Part shown: positions 33,101-44,545 of the stretch, in pieces
How positions within the stretch are numbered: position 1 is the first letter of the stretch
Layout of the letters: each line of letters starts with the position of its first letter
Position numbers and translations under genes: made by a program
The notes under the pieces: model-generated
Database searches by the model: none
Seen by the model: the letters and a program-made list of their open reading frames with translations, nothing else
Told to the model about the DNA's origin: nothing
Source of the DNA: Theocolax elegans
Taxonomy: Eukaryota > Arthropoda > Insecta > Hymenoptera > Cerocephalidae
DNA length: 64,000 bases
Direction: 5' to 3'
Assembly (NCBI GenBank): GCA_026168455.1
Contig: CM047426.1
Location: forward strand, 75,915,986 to 75,979,985

Positions 33101-35465
33101 TTGTAATGCTGTCTCATAATCGGTCATAGCACCAGTTGGTTGTAACCAAGGGAAATGATTTTTCAACTGCTGAAATACAGTCGTGTACGCATTTTCCGTT
33201 TTTCTTGACATGAACGCAAATGCCAACGGAAGTATCTGTAATTTTATCAGTTTTAATTAGTAATTGTAAATTGCGATTAAATGTAAATAAAATACAAAAT
33301 AAAATACGACATTACTTTTTTATCAACTTGAGCCATTATAGTCACACTACGTCGAACGTCCCGTCGCAATGCAATATGAAATTCTTATCTTTAAATAACT
33401 TTAAATAGTCGGGATCATAAAATAATAAATGATAATCTAAATCTTGATCTTGTAGCAAGTCCGATGATAAAACATATTTATTATTTCCATAAATATAAAA
33501 AACAGTTTCTTCTTTAAATTTTTTATTTATTAAAAATAATTTATGACATTTGCCTAAATGCTTTACTGATTTGGTATTAGACTTCAGTGCAAATAAATGA
33601 GATTTCATTGAATCATAGGATAATTCCTTTCCAACCTCAGGATCTCTAAAATGCATGCAACATCAAAATGCGAAAGTAACATTCATAAGGTATGCGTAAA
33701 GGTTGAAATAGTGTGTAAACCATTTTTTTATTTAATAACAGAAATTTTTATGACTTATACTAATTAATAGATTAATGTAAATTATAAATGTATTAATGTT
33801 TTATCATGTTTACAATAATTAGAATTTTCCATTTTATTGTTAAAAATATAAAAAATTATCGGTCTTAGTGAGTTAATAGTCTCCCAACTGTAAGAAGACT
33901 TCTTACTGCTCACACTGAAAAGGTGCGAACAATTATATGACAGAAAATTGAAGTCCACGTGACGGAAAACATAAATAGTATCAATAGTAGTAAGAAGAAT
34001 AGAGCTAACTTAAGTAACAGATCCTATAATTTGCACTTTATTCTTCAAAATATGAACGTTAAATATTGTTTAATACATTCTTTATTAATTAATTAATGTT
34101 TTAAATAATAACTATTATAGGTAAAATTATTATTTTAGTGCATTACTAACGTCAGCCGCACCGCATCAAAAAGTGTTTTTACACCTTTAACGCCTGGAAT
34201 CTGAACTACATTTCGAATAGCAGCTTTCATATGTTTTATTTTATTTGAATTCAAATTTGGCTCATGGTTATGCGAAATCTTATTAACATATGTTCCATCA
34301 GCTAATAATGTTGCCGTTCCGTTGCATCGTGTTTCTTTATTTTTCAATTTATTTCTCGGACAATAAAGAGCTCTAAAATACGTTCATAATGAAAATACGT
34401 GAACGATTTAAAGCATTTTTCTCATTGTTTATTGTGTAAAAGTACTTACAATAAATTTAAATTCGAAGTTTACAAATTTAATTTATCATATCTTACATTA
34501 TAAATAATAGTTTGATTTTTAAAATTAAATTTTGTTAATTCAATGAGCTACATAATCATTTTTGGTCATATTTTTACTTGGTATTAACAAATAAAACAAA
34601 AATAATGTAAAGAGATTTAAAAAAAATTAATAAAGCTCATCTATTATTGATTCCAATCATATTCTCAACTTTTCTTAATTTTCTTAATAATTAATGTAAT
34701 TTGAGATTTTTTCAAATTCAACTTTTTGCCTAGAAAATCTGTGAAACTGAATTTGTTATTCAAATGTCTTTAATATTAAACGTAGCCTACATTTCCTTCT
34801 GTCACTAATACGCTGATTTTCCAGAATAGTTTTTTTTTTAAATAGACAAGAACGATCTAAAGAATTTAAAATGTCAAAATATTTTATACATTACGCAATT
34901 AAATAAAATAAGGTGCACGTTCAGATATGTCGTCAGAAAACGTACAACGTCATTTATACATTTTATTTATTTTATTATTTAAGAATTAAAAACACGATTT
35001 ACATAAATATTGCTAAGGATTTCAATATTTCATTTGAATTAATTGAAATAAATTGCGTACGAAAACTAATTTCTTACTGACATTTTTGCCCATCGTTTGC
35101 AATATTTGGTGTTCATGGAGTAGTACCCTTTTTTACCTACATTAATATTGTACTCGCGGTAATCTTTATGAATAAATATTTGTATACCACTCTACCTCTT
35201 AATTGTAAATTTAAAATGATCCGCGGTCTCGTAGTATAAAATATCGTACGAGACAGATAACTCGAACAAGAAGTAGTTATTTACCTCATACACGACGGTT
35301 ACAAACAACTCCGCGCTTACGTTATGCATTGTATATAAAAAAGAGGGCTGATTAACTTTATGTAAATTATACTTACTTACTACCACCGACATAATTTCTT
35401 CGTAAACAATAAGTATAACCGCTTGTTTCATCGAAATAACCTCTATTTGTTTCACATTTATCCAT
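30150..35465 (-). CDS. FLYWCH-MULE transposase, six exons, one frameshift
   Basis: Exons on the minus strand: 35465-35377, 34372-34151, 33645-33316, 33235-33041, 31870-31504 and 30286-30150. All junctions are GT-AG with matching phases (2, 2, 0, 0, 1). Predicted length is ~446 aa. Residues ~10-66 form a FLYWCH zinc finger (Cys34, Cys46, HNH at 64-66), crossing the first intron. The transposase core has CDGTFD (Asp ~198), MTDYE (Asp ~253), the GCYFHYSQ motif (~272-279) and TNNYEEAYH (Glu ~373), as in MULE DDE proteins. One base is apparently missing just after CDGTFD, near 33340-33350, so this copy is not translatable as it stands unless that is a sequencing error. The last exon joins in phase but its content is less diagnostic. 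It would bind and cut the ~703-bp TIRs flanking it. Confidence 0.8.
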
Positions 35466-36494
35466 TATTAGTTCTTCATTAGACCAAAATCAATATCAAG
35501 TTATAGTATTGAAAATGAACATTCAAAAATTAACCACGTTTTGATTATTACTATACTGGAAATACTTTAAATGCTAAATTTATTTCAATTGACTTGAAAA
35601 ATTATGGTACTGCAGAAAATAATATATGACAGTAGAAGAATGAAAAGGGGCAAATTCATTAATATTCGATTGATGTATATTTCATGAGATAGCTGCATTT
35701 AATTCATCCAAGTATTTTAGTATACGGTTAAAATTAGACAAACCACTGTTTTAAAATGGTAACTTTCTACAAAAATTTTATTAATCATTCCAACAGGTTA
35801 TGAAAATGTACAACATGGATGAGATATATTATGCTCAATTGTAATTCTAAAAAATTTTCATTCATAAACACGTCTATTTAAGGCTTCCATAAATTCCCTC
35901 AAAATTATTGTGATCTTATATTCTATTATCTATCTTTAACAAGATAAAAGTATACTAATCATTGACCAACATAGTAGCTTCAAATCGCGTATTTTTAAAT
36001 ATTTAATAAAATTAAAAAATTATAATTTAAATAAGTAAATTAATAAAATACCTGCTAGCTTCATACACCAGTAGTTACAATGCAGACATGTTCTTCTTCT
36101 ATACGAAAATTTCGGTCTTAGTACATTGTTTATTCGATTATGATTATAATTTGGTTTACATTTCTTCAGATTATATTGCATGCAAAACATGTATTTAAAC
36201 ACTTTTAATGAGAAATATTTATTTGTATGAAATAATTAATAATGGTGACAATCACCTATATTTTAAAATTTAAACTGAAAATTATCACTAATTAAATTCT
36301 AATAAAGAATGATCAGAAATGAAAATGTAAACAGTTCTAGCACATACACAGCGAATAGAGCTAAAGTAATATTAAATAATATTTTTATTTAATTACTTGC
36401 ATATTTATTAATTACACAAAATGAAAAAATTACATTATTCATACGGAAATATATTATTCATACTGAAATATACAAATTATATTACAAGATTTAC
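35466..36494. other. Spacer between the two MULE-element genes
   Basis: AT-rich. No supported gene; a 60-codon minus frame at 36020-36202 has no recognisable domain and no splice support. Confidence 0.4.
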
Positions 36495-37597
36495 TTATTC
36501 TTCTTGAGCATTTAATTTCTTATATTCCCTTTCCAATTTTAGATTATAATATAAAACTCTTGCTTTTTCAGCCTCTTGTTTTAACTTTCCAGTTTTTTAT
36601 TTTAATTGATAATATTTCTTGCGACATATATTTGGTTTTTTTACTTTGCCTATAAATATTATATATACCAATAAAATTTTATTAAATGCATTTTAAAAGT
36701 GTTCAAAAATTTGTTTTAAACACCTTGTTTAGCCTTTTCATGTATATACAACATTAAATTTATTAATTCAAATTAAATATATCAAAAAATTTTATTGCAA
36801 AAAGTTAATTTTTATAATAATCAGGATGAAAAATTTTACATGCTCTTCGGGAGTAAAATAGGCATTTATTCCCGGGATGAAAGTTGCTGCCCGAGCTTTA
36901 GCGAGTACATAAATAACTATTACGATAGAATAATATTTAAATTAAACATTTTTACCTGTTGTTTCTAATTTGCCATTTACTTCTGATGTTTTCTCCTTTT
37001 TTTCTCAGTAATTTCATAATCAACAGTATCACTTGCTGATTTTATTTCATTAGTACATTTAGATTCCGTTTTTGAGGTGCCCTGTTCTGCAGTATTTATA
37101 AATAACTGCTTATAATTATTAAAAAATTTTCTAAGTTGGTCAGTCGTTCTCTAAAGAATAAAATACAAAAATGTAAAATTATGCATTTATGAAAATAGCT
37201 TTAAAACCCTCACTTTGAAATTAAGTTCACTTTTTATGATTCTAAGATATCACTCTTTTAATTTTTACTTTTTTGCATCTATATTTATATTAGTACTAAA
37301 CGCGTAGTAATTGGTAAATTTAAAATTATAAGATTTAATAACCTATAAGATTTAATACCGTATAATGTCTTATTTGTAGTACAATAGATTCGATTATCAC
37401 CAAGGGATATAGGTACTTACGCTGTTATTGATGTTTTCATTTTTGTTAAATTCGCAGGTTATATCTTGCCACGCCTTATCTCTCACTCCAATCGTAGATC
37501 TTCGGTTATCCAAAAGTATGGTTAAATATTGATTAATCAAATTCATGAGAATCTCTTTCTCATCCCCAGTAAAATTTTTTTTGTTTGTTTCAGACAT
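36495..37597 (-). pseudogene. Zeste-like Myb/SANT DNA-binding protein, three exons, damaged
   Basis: Exon 1 (37597-37421) encodes MSETNKKNFTGDEKEIL, then KAWQDITCEFN: the first helices of a Myb/SANT-like domain of the zeste/Apontic type, with tryptophan at residue 43. It ends at GTAAGT. Exon 2 (37150-36956) continues RTTDQLRKFFNNYKQLF, the usual end of that domain. Exon 3 (36649-36495) encodes a Lys/Glu-rich coiled coil (LKQEAEKARVLYYNLKLERE), typical of the C-terminus. Splice phases fit (0, then 1), but an A-run in exon 2 (near 36990) needs a one-base shift and exon 3 has an early TAA. It lies inside the MULE element, suggesting an accessory DNA-binding protein carried by it. Confidence 0.7.
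36821..36925 (+). repeat. Dispersed repeat, copy 2
   Basis: Matches 4999-5095 in the same orientation. It lies in intron 2 of the SANT gene. Confidence 0.5.
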
Positions 37598-37742
37598 TTT
37601 TCAAAATTAATAAATAAAATAATTTTAAAAATGTGGATATGATTGGGACAAATTGTATTTTTTCAACAACGGGCCGAAACTGTCACTTTCGCTCCCGGCG
37701 CCCGAATCACGAAGTTGCAATTTCGGCCTCCTTGTTGAAAAA

Positions 37743-37882
37743 AATAGTATACACACCACGGGAGGTAAAATGGCGACCCAATAGCACACGTTTGCCACCC
37801 TCGCCTTCGGCTCGGGGGGCAATTTACGTGTACTATAGGCTCACCAATACTTTACCTCCCTAGATGTGTAATATACTATTGT
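37743..37882. mobile_element. ~140-bp hairpin MITE upstream of the SANT gene
   Basis: Ends are inverted: AATAGTATACACACCACGGG near 37743 and the complement of AATAGTATATTACACATCTA near 37880, each with GGGAGGTAAA inside. The loop has CGCCTTCGGCTCGG. It resembles the hairpin at 5160-5315 and sits ~150 bp upstream of the SANT gene start, so it could influence that promoter. Confidence 0.5.
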
Positions 37883-38349
37883 TTCTATAACAACAAATTT
37901 TTTATATGTTGCATTCACTTTGGCTAATACATTCAAAATAAAAACTTTGAAAACTTATCTATTATTTAATTATATCCTATATACTAAAATAATGTTCGAG
38001 AATCTTGAATGTGTAAAGATTGGATGACTCGATCTCGATGAACGAAATAAAAACGAGCGAGAATGTTGCTATTATACTGATTCGTAATTGTTTTTGTCAA
38101 AAAGAGGATACATATTAACAAAACAGCAAATGCAAAACGGTAAATGACAGAGCGCGTAGCGAGTTTTGGTCATTTAACATATATATATGACGCAATCTAC
38201 GTCGAGTGATCCGATCAAAATTTTAAAATACATCAAATTTTAGGTACAATCTGGAAATGTTTTTCAGAAAAAAGAAAAAAATTTCTAGTTACTCTATGTC
38301 ATTTGTTCAAAAGTTTTATTTCATTTAACATTACATGCAACATAGGTTG
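37883..38349. other. Element interior, nothing recognised
   Basis: AT-rich. Contains GACGCAATCTACGTCG near 38189 but no gene or repeat with another copy here. Confidence 0.4.
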
Positions 38350-38560
38350 TTAAGGGGGTGTCATACTCAATTAAAAATTCAAATTTCGCGCTAGGAAATA
38401 GCAGACGAAAAAACAACTTATTTACTTGTAACAATTAATAATAACAAATTCCAGGAGTTAGTTGCTCTCCGTTATGTCATTATCTATCATTTTACAAAGC
38501 TTTAAGTTATTATAACAATATGTCGCCGAGAAATTGAAAAATATAAGAAAATTGCATTTT
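38350..38560 (+). repeat. Dispersed TTAAGGGGG repeat, copy 1
   Basis: From TTAAGGGGGTGTCATACTC through CATTTTACAAAGCTTTAAG to CCGAGAAA, this matches 57773-57990 in the same orientation. It directly abuts the inner end of the right TIR. The start resembles the MITE termini at 7078 and 7331. Confidence 0.7.
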
Positions 38561-38561
38561 T

Positions 38562-39265
38562 AACATTCGAACGAAAAATATATACATCAGGGATAAATTT
38601 TTGGTTTTTCTATGTTTTTACAAATGTTTATAAAAAAACAAACTAAGAAGGATCTATAAATGCTATTTAATTAAATATTTCTGGATAGTTTTTATTTGGA
38701 ATAATTGAATTTTTATACCTGAATAAGTTTACAACGATGTTATTCTATTAATTGTTATGAAGATCCGTTACTTCAGGTGCTTAATTAATTTATCTAACAA
38801 TTACAATAGTTTACGTAAACGGCGACTGTTATTTATAAAATTATTTTGAATAATAAAGATAGGATTTAACTTAAAAAAATATAACTTTAATTATAACTTA
38901 AGTATTTACTTAAGTATTTACTTAAGCATTTACTAAAGTATCTACTTAACTTATGTTATTTTTCAAGTGTTTACTTAAGTCTTTACTTAAGCAATTACTT
39001 AAGCATTTATCGAAGCATCGACTTAAGTTATCTAATTATTTAAGAATTTACTTAAGGATTTGCTTGAGTCACTTCTTAAATATCTACTTAAGAAATAAAG
39101 AAAATTAGAAAATTATTTTTATTTCTTAAGTATATACTCAAGTAATTGCTCAAGTTTGTTCTTTAGCAACAACTTGAGATTTTACTTGAGAAATTTCAAA
39201 GAAAAAACATTTTGCGCTTGTTATTTTAGAAATACCGCATCAAACGGCTATCTTCACAGTAGGTA
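38562..39265. repeat. Right TIR of the MULE element
   Basis: Complement of 25651-26353 with a few substitutions, including decay of single CTTAAG sites (for example ATACTCAAGTA near 39133). Confidence 0.9.
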
Positions 39266-39268
39266 AGA

Positions 39269-42083
39269 ATTATTTTTGTATAATATACAATAACATTCTA
39301 ATATTTTTCATCCAAAATAATTGAATAAACAATTATTTATTAACTTCTAAGAAAGGAAATAAGGATATTTATTTACAAAATGTTTCTTATTAGAAATAAT
39401 AAATTATATTTTTTAATGTCTTTACACTTTCTTAACAAATATATTATACTAAAATTGTTCATCAACATTCTTCAATGAACTAATAATGCACAGTCTATTT
39501 TGTTTTTAACTTGTCGGAAGCACTTCATCTCTGAAGGCAAGAGCAGAAACTACTTTTTGGTGTCCTTAATATTAGGGTTTCACTTTCAATAATTTATTTA
39601 TTTGTTATTATTACATGTTTAATGTTCAATTTGTGTCTCTAAATAGTAATTTATAAAACACCTTCCACGAAGGTGTCATCAACATTCGCAAGTATGGTTT
39701 CTACAGTTTAAAAAATCAAAATGCAATAATTGTCAAGTATGGTGTATATTTTAATCACACTTTTAAAATTGCTATGTAAATATAATAGTTGAACATTTCT
39801 AATTTTAAGCAAATTTTGTTGCACCACAATAAAAACAAAATTTTTTTATTAAGAAATTAACTACGTACATAATTCCTAAATAGTTTCTGCAATAGAAAGT
39901 ACTGAAATCAAAATGAAATTGACAAGTATTTTTATAAATATTTATTACTATAAAACTTTACGTTTAATGTTGTAAAACACCTTCAAGAAGGTGTACATTT
40001 TGGCAAGTATGGGTTCGGTCCGATCACAATTTTCCAATATTTTTATTTTAACTAAACCTATATTACATAATAACTTATTTATCAATAGAATAATACTAAT
40101 GAAGTTATTACATTAGAAAGTACTGAAATCAAAATGCAATTGTCAAGTATGGTGTATATTTTAATCACACTTTTAAAATTGTTGTACATAATTCGTAGAA
40201 AGTTTCCGCAATAGAAAGTACTGAAATCAAAATGGGATCGGCAAGTATTGCTTTTCAAAAATAAATATATTTTTCGAACTGAATGTACTAATATTTTCTG
40301 AAAAATTCTATCTTACTCATTTATTTTTTTTTTAGTTACAGCAGAAAATACACAATTTTATAATAATATTCATTTGTGCAAAATTAATTTATGGAAAAGT
40401 AATAAAACAGAAATTTTTCTCATTTTTATTCTTTTTAAATGAAATAATACTTGCACCACCGTTGGGTGTATCACGAGGTAATTTTGAATATTCTCTTACT
40501 AACTTAAGAAAGTAGATTAACGATTAAAAAAATGTTAAAATAAAGATTTCTAATGTTTTAAACTATAAAACGAATTTCTATTTGGAATGGATCGTATCTA
40601 TTCATTTTTTTTACTATATAATAATTATGAAGTGCTTGTACTCGGTTTGACAAATTAATATTATCTGCAGTAATGATATATATAGGGCTTATGAGAGTCA
40701 CTAAAAATCATTTAGATATGTATGTACCTATATTAACTTACCTTAAAATATTTATAATAACTTGATATGTGCATATATAATATATTATGCATTGCTAATT
40801 ATAACTTATTAAAAGTAATAAGGCAAACCAACGCGTGGTGCAAGTATTATTTCATTTAAAAAGAATAAAAATGAGAAAAATTTCTGTTTTATTACTTTTC
40901 CATAAATTAATTTTGCACAAATGAATATTATTATAAAATTGTGTATTTTCTGCTGTAACTAAAAAAAAAATAAATGAGTAAGATAGAATTTTTCAGAAAA
41001 TATTAGTACATTCAGTTCGAAAAATATATTTATTTTTGAAAAGCAATACTTGCCGATCCCATTTTGATTTCAGTACTTTCTATTGCGGAAACTTTCTACG
41101 AATTATGTACAACAATTTTAAAAGTGTGATTAAAATATACACCATACTTGACAATTGCATTTTGATTTCAGTACTTTCTAATGTAATAACTTCATTAGTA
41201 TTATTCTATTGATAAATAAGTTATTATGTAATATAGGTTTAGTTAAAATAAAAATATTGGAAAATTGTGATCGGACCGAACCCATACTTGCCAAAATGTA
41301 CACCTTCTTGAAGGTGTTTTACAACATTAAACGTAAAGTTTTATAGTAATAAATATTTATAAACATACTTGTCAATTTCATTTTGATTTCAGTACTTTCT
41401 ATTGCAGAAACTATTTAGGAATTATGTACGTAGTTAATTTCTTAATAAAAAAATTTTGTTTTTATTGTGGTGCAACAAAATTTGCTTAAAAATTAGAAAT
41501 GTTTAACTATTATATTTACATAGCAATTTTAAAAGTGTGATTAAAATATACACCATACTTGACACTTATTGCATTTTGATTTTTTAAACTGTAGAAACCA
41601 TACTTGCGAATGTTGATGACACCTTCGTGGAAGGTGTTTTATAAATTACTATTTAGAGACACAAATTGAACATTAAACATGTAATAATAACAAATAAATA
41701 AATTATTGAAAGTGAAACCCTAATATTAAGGACACCAAAAAGTAGTTTCTGCTCTTGCCTTCAGAGATGAAGTGCTTCCGACAAGTTAAAAACAAAATAG
41801 ACTGTGCATTATTAGTTCATTGAAGAATGTTGATGAACAATTTTAGTATAATATATTTGTTAAGAAAGTGTAAAGACATTAAAAAATATAATTTATTATT
41901 TCTAATAAGAAACATTTTGTAAATAAATATCCTTATTTCCTTTCTTAGAAGTTAATAAATAATTGTTTATTCAATTATTTTGGATGAAAAATATTACAAT
42001 GTTATTATGAATAAAATTATTGTTTATTCAATTATTTTGGATGAAAAATATTAGAATGTTATTGTATATTGTACAAAAATAAT
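39269..42083. mobile_element. Foldback element with ~1.2-kb inverted arms
   Basis: The left arm (39269-40465) and right arm (40828-42083) are inverted copies of high similarity. The right arm has an extra ~55-bp duplication near 42000-42055. The unique spacer is ~360 bp. Arms contain repeated CAAGTATGG motifs and small CACCTTC/GAAGGTG hairpins. No transposase frame was found. It starts 3 bp outside the MULE right TIR. No target duplication was seen. Confidence 0.8.
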
Positions 42084-42187
42084 GTCCGTGTTTAATTTTG
42101 GATGCACATTCCATCATATACTTAATATATTGGTGTTTTGCAACCATAATTAAATAATATTAACAATTTTAAATTTATACAATTTTT

Positions 42188-43735
42188 TTAATTACGAGAA
42201 AGTCTTAGGTTTCTGGTACTACTACTACTGCTATTATGATTATTGGTATTTACAGATTCTCTTCTACTTATTTCACTGATGTCCAAATTATCATTTGTAG
42301 TTGGTTGAAATAATTTATTAGTTTGCACATGAAGTGGTGTATTTGTTATGATAGGTTGCTTGATTCGTTTGTTAATTATACTATGTGGTCTTCTAAAGGT
42401 ATTTATTTTTGTTATTGATTTCCTTTTCATGTCAATAGTCTTATTTAAATTAACTAGCTTGCTAGCAAATTGCTGTTTTTGTGGTTTACCTTTTGAATTA
42501 ACTTTATTAATTTTATCTGTTTTATCCATTTCACTATTTGATTCTCCTTTGGATGTGTTGACTTGCTTTAATTGTTCTACCCTTTTTTTATTCACAATAT
42601 GAATAGCAGCGCTTATTGCACTATTATCACCAGTAACATTTTTTTCATTTGCATTCTTCTCTAATGCAAAGTTTAGTTTTGTTTGTCTTATTGTATCTTG
42701 AAGTTTTTTTTTCTTTTTCTTGTTAGTTTTCTGTGTTTGTTTAACATTCAATTTGTTTGAGAATTTCCTTGACTATACTGTTCAGTCGAGCCATCATTTT
42801 TACCTTGTGACTTTTTGTTAGTTTGTAATTTATTAACAGTTGTTTTTTTAATTTTAGTATATGAAAGCTTCTTCACCGCTTGTTTTGTTTGTTTCTTTTT
42901 TGGAGTGCTCATCTGGCTAATATCATCATCTGAGCTTTCAAAATCTGATAAATCCTAAAAGAGAAGTAAATGAATAATGTTTTTTCAGTTTTAAAGTCTT
43001 TAGTTTAAAAATACTTACACTTAAATTTAATATTGTATCATATTTTTCCAACTTCCATTCCATAGGTGCATTATCTTGTTCAATTATTTGAATCAATGCT
43101 TCTTTTAATGTTAAAGTTTTAAAACATTCGAAAAAGATTCTAAATGCTGCTTCATATTAGTATTGTCAATATCATCAAAGCTATTTAAGTCAAATTTTAC
43201 TTTAATAGGATTTTCTTTTGTTAAGTCATAAAATACATAAACAATTATGTTAAAGTAGATATTAGTTTCAAAATCTTTGCATTTCAGAAACGTTATAAAA
43301 CAAAAGTATAAGAATAATGCACATCCACAGAACAATTACAAACATCTTCCAAATAAGATTTCAAATCATAATATTGTTTTTTTCGTTTGTGATACGTGTG
43401 TAAGTGCAACTTAAGATTTCTTACAAATATTGGAGTATTTACAATATTATCCAAAAAGGTGTTTCTTTAATTACTTGATGCAAATCTATGGCCAATGGAA
43501 TATCCAAAACTCCAAATGTTCCCTTATTATTTTCATTAAAAAATTTGAACAGTATATGTTTTTATATGTTCGTCATCATCATATATTGCAAACTGAAAAA
43601 TACATTCATCCTTATTAAACTTAATGCAATGAATTCCATTATTACGTTTCTTAACATCTGAGTTTTGTTCGCTAGTTTTTATTTGTTTCATTTGTTCATT
43701 GTAATTAAGTTCCATTTCATTAAATATTCTATCTC
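42188..43735 (-). pseudogene. Degenerate Lys/Asn-rich gene of unknown family
   Basis: Upstream part (43735-43019): segments NGIHCIKFNKDECIFQF, then GTFGVLDIPLAIDLHQV, then KFDLNSFDDIDNTNMKQ and KEALIQIIEQDNAPMEWKLE, in order but in shifting frames. A good donor GTAAGT follows (43018-43013). Exon 42954-42188, after a TTTTAG acceptor, joins in phase with DLSDFESSDDDISQM and continues as a basic, Asn/Ser-rich tail; one frameshift lies near 42765-42780. At least four shifts or stops disable it. It looks like a nuclear, DNA-associated protein by composition only. The proximity to the foldback arm end (42083) may be accidental. Confidence 0.5.
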
Positions 43736-44100
43736 TCTTCGGACTTTTTCCTTTTTATCGTTTATTTACTCATCTTATTAGTGAGATGCTATTTTTCTTT
43801 ACACAGAAATACTTGTTTTATCTGTAACACTTTTTGCACGCTGTAATGTACACGCAGGTTGACGTTTGACTTGATTATCTCTCACTTCACTCTATCTCTC
43901 TTTCTCTCCCGTGTAAGTAAATCTGATCCCCTACACCTATGTGTTAGGTTAGGTGACATTTTTGATGAAGATACGGGAATGTCATAATATTATATATATA
44001 TATATATATCCAAAGGCCCCCCGATTAATTTTAGATTTGAAAATTTAAAATAACAGTTAAATTTAAGAGTTAAATTAGCTGTCTATATAAAATATAAATA
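43736..44100. other. Spacer, nothing recognised
   Basis: Contains a TA microsatellite at 43990-44009 and ordinary AT-rich sequence. Confidence 0.4.
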
Positions 44101-44104
44101 TATA

Positions 44105-44320
44105 GTGTTGGAGAACACGAAGAAACAGAAAAATTTTCCTCTTACTTATTCCGAAAGTAAAGAATTTCGACCGGTAGGCGGCGCTGCTTCAACATCTCTA
44201 TATAGTCTCTAGTCTCTCATCGCCTATTATTTATTATGAGTATATCTATATATATAATGTTGGAGAACACGAAGAAAAAGAAAAATTTTTCTCTCATTCC
44301 GAAAGTAAAGAATTTGACAT
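44105..44320 (+). repeat. Direct repeat pair of ~60 bp
   Basis: TGTTGGAGAACACGAAGAAA and the following ATTCCGAAAGTAAAGAATTT occur at about 44107-44170 and 44259-44320, ~150 bp apart. Confidence 0.7.
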
Positions 44321-44545
44321 CCGAAATCTTGATATCGTTTTATTGTAAAAATGCGATAATGAATGAATCCAAAATTTTGTCGAAACTATAAAATATGACT
44401 AAGAATTATTGGGTGTTAATGTTGATACGTATAAAAAAAGATGTACATTAAAAAATTAAGAAAGTAAAAATTAAAGGTTTGTTTTAGCTGTATATAGGGC
44501 TAGTGCCGCGTACCCATACTTGCCTCGGGTGCGCGACACGCGCCC

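Larger units (their letters stand above)
25651..39265 (-). mobile_element. 13.6-kb MULE-superfamily transposon with ~703-bp TIRs and two genes
   Basis: Near-perfect terminal inverted repeats (25651-26353 and 38562-39265) begin TACCTACTGTGAAGATAGCC. Between them lie a FLYWCH-MULE transposase gene (30150-35465, minus) and a zeste-like SANT gene (36495-37597, minus). FLYWCH plus MULE domains are known in Mutator-superfamily elements of arthropods, including the Phantom group; assignment to that group is inference. The copy is old enough to have gained a SINE with its own target duplication, a second retroposon and minisatellite growth, and both genes have lesions. No 8-11-bp target duplication was found: left flank ..TCGGATCG, right flank AGAATTAT... 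The right edge lies only 3 bp from a foldback element. Confidence 0.8.

Noticed and set aside
33340..33646. A separate short gene starting at the internal ATG near 33656
   Set aside because: The ATG lies in the intron before the acceptor TTTTAG; phase and family similarity show this is exon 3 of the MULE gene.
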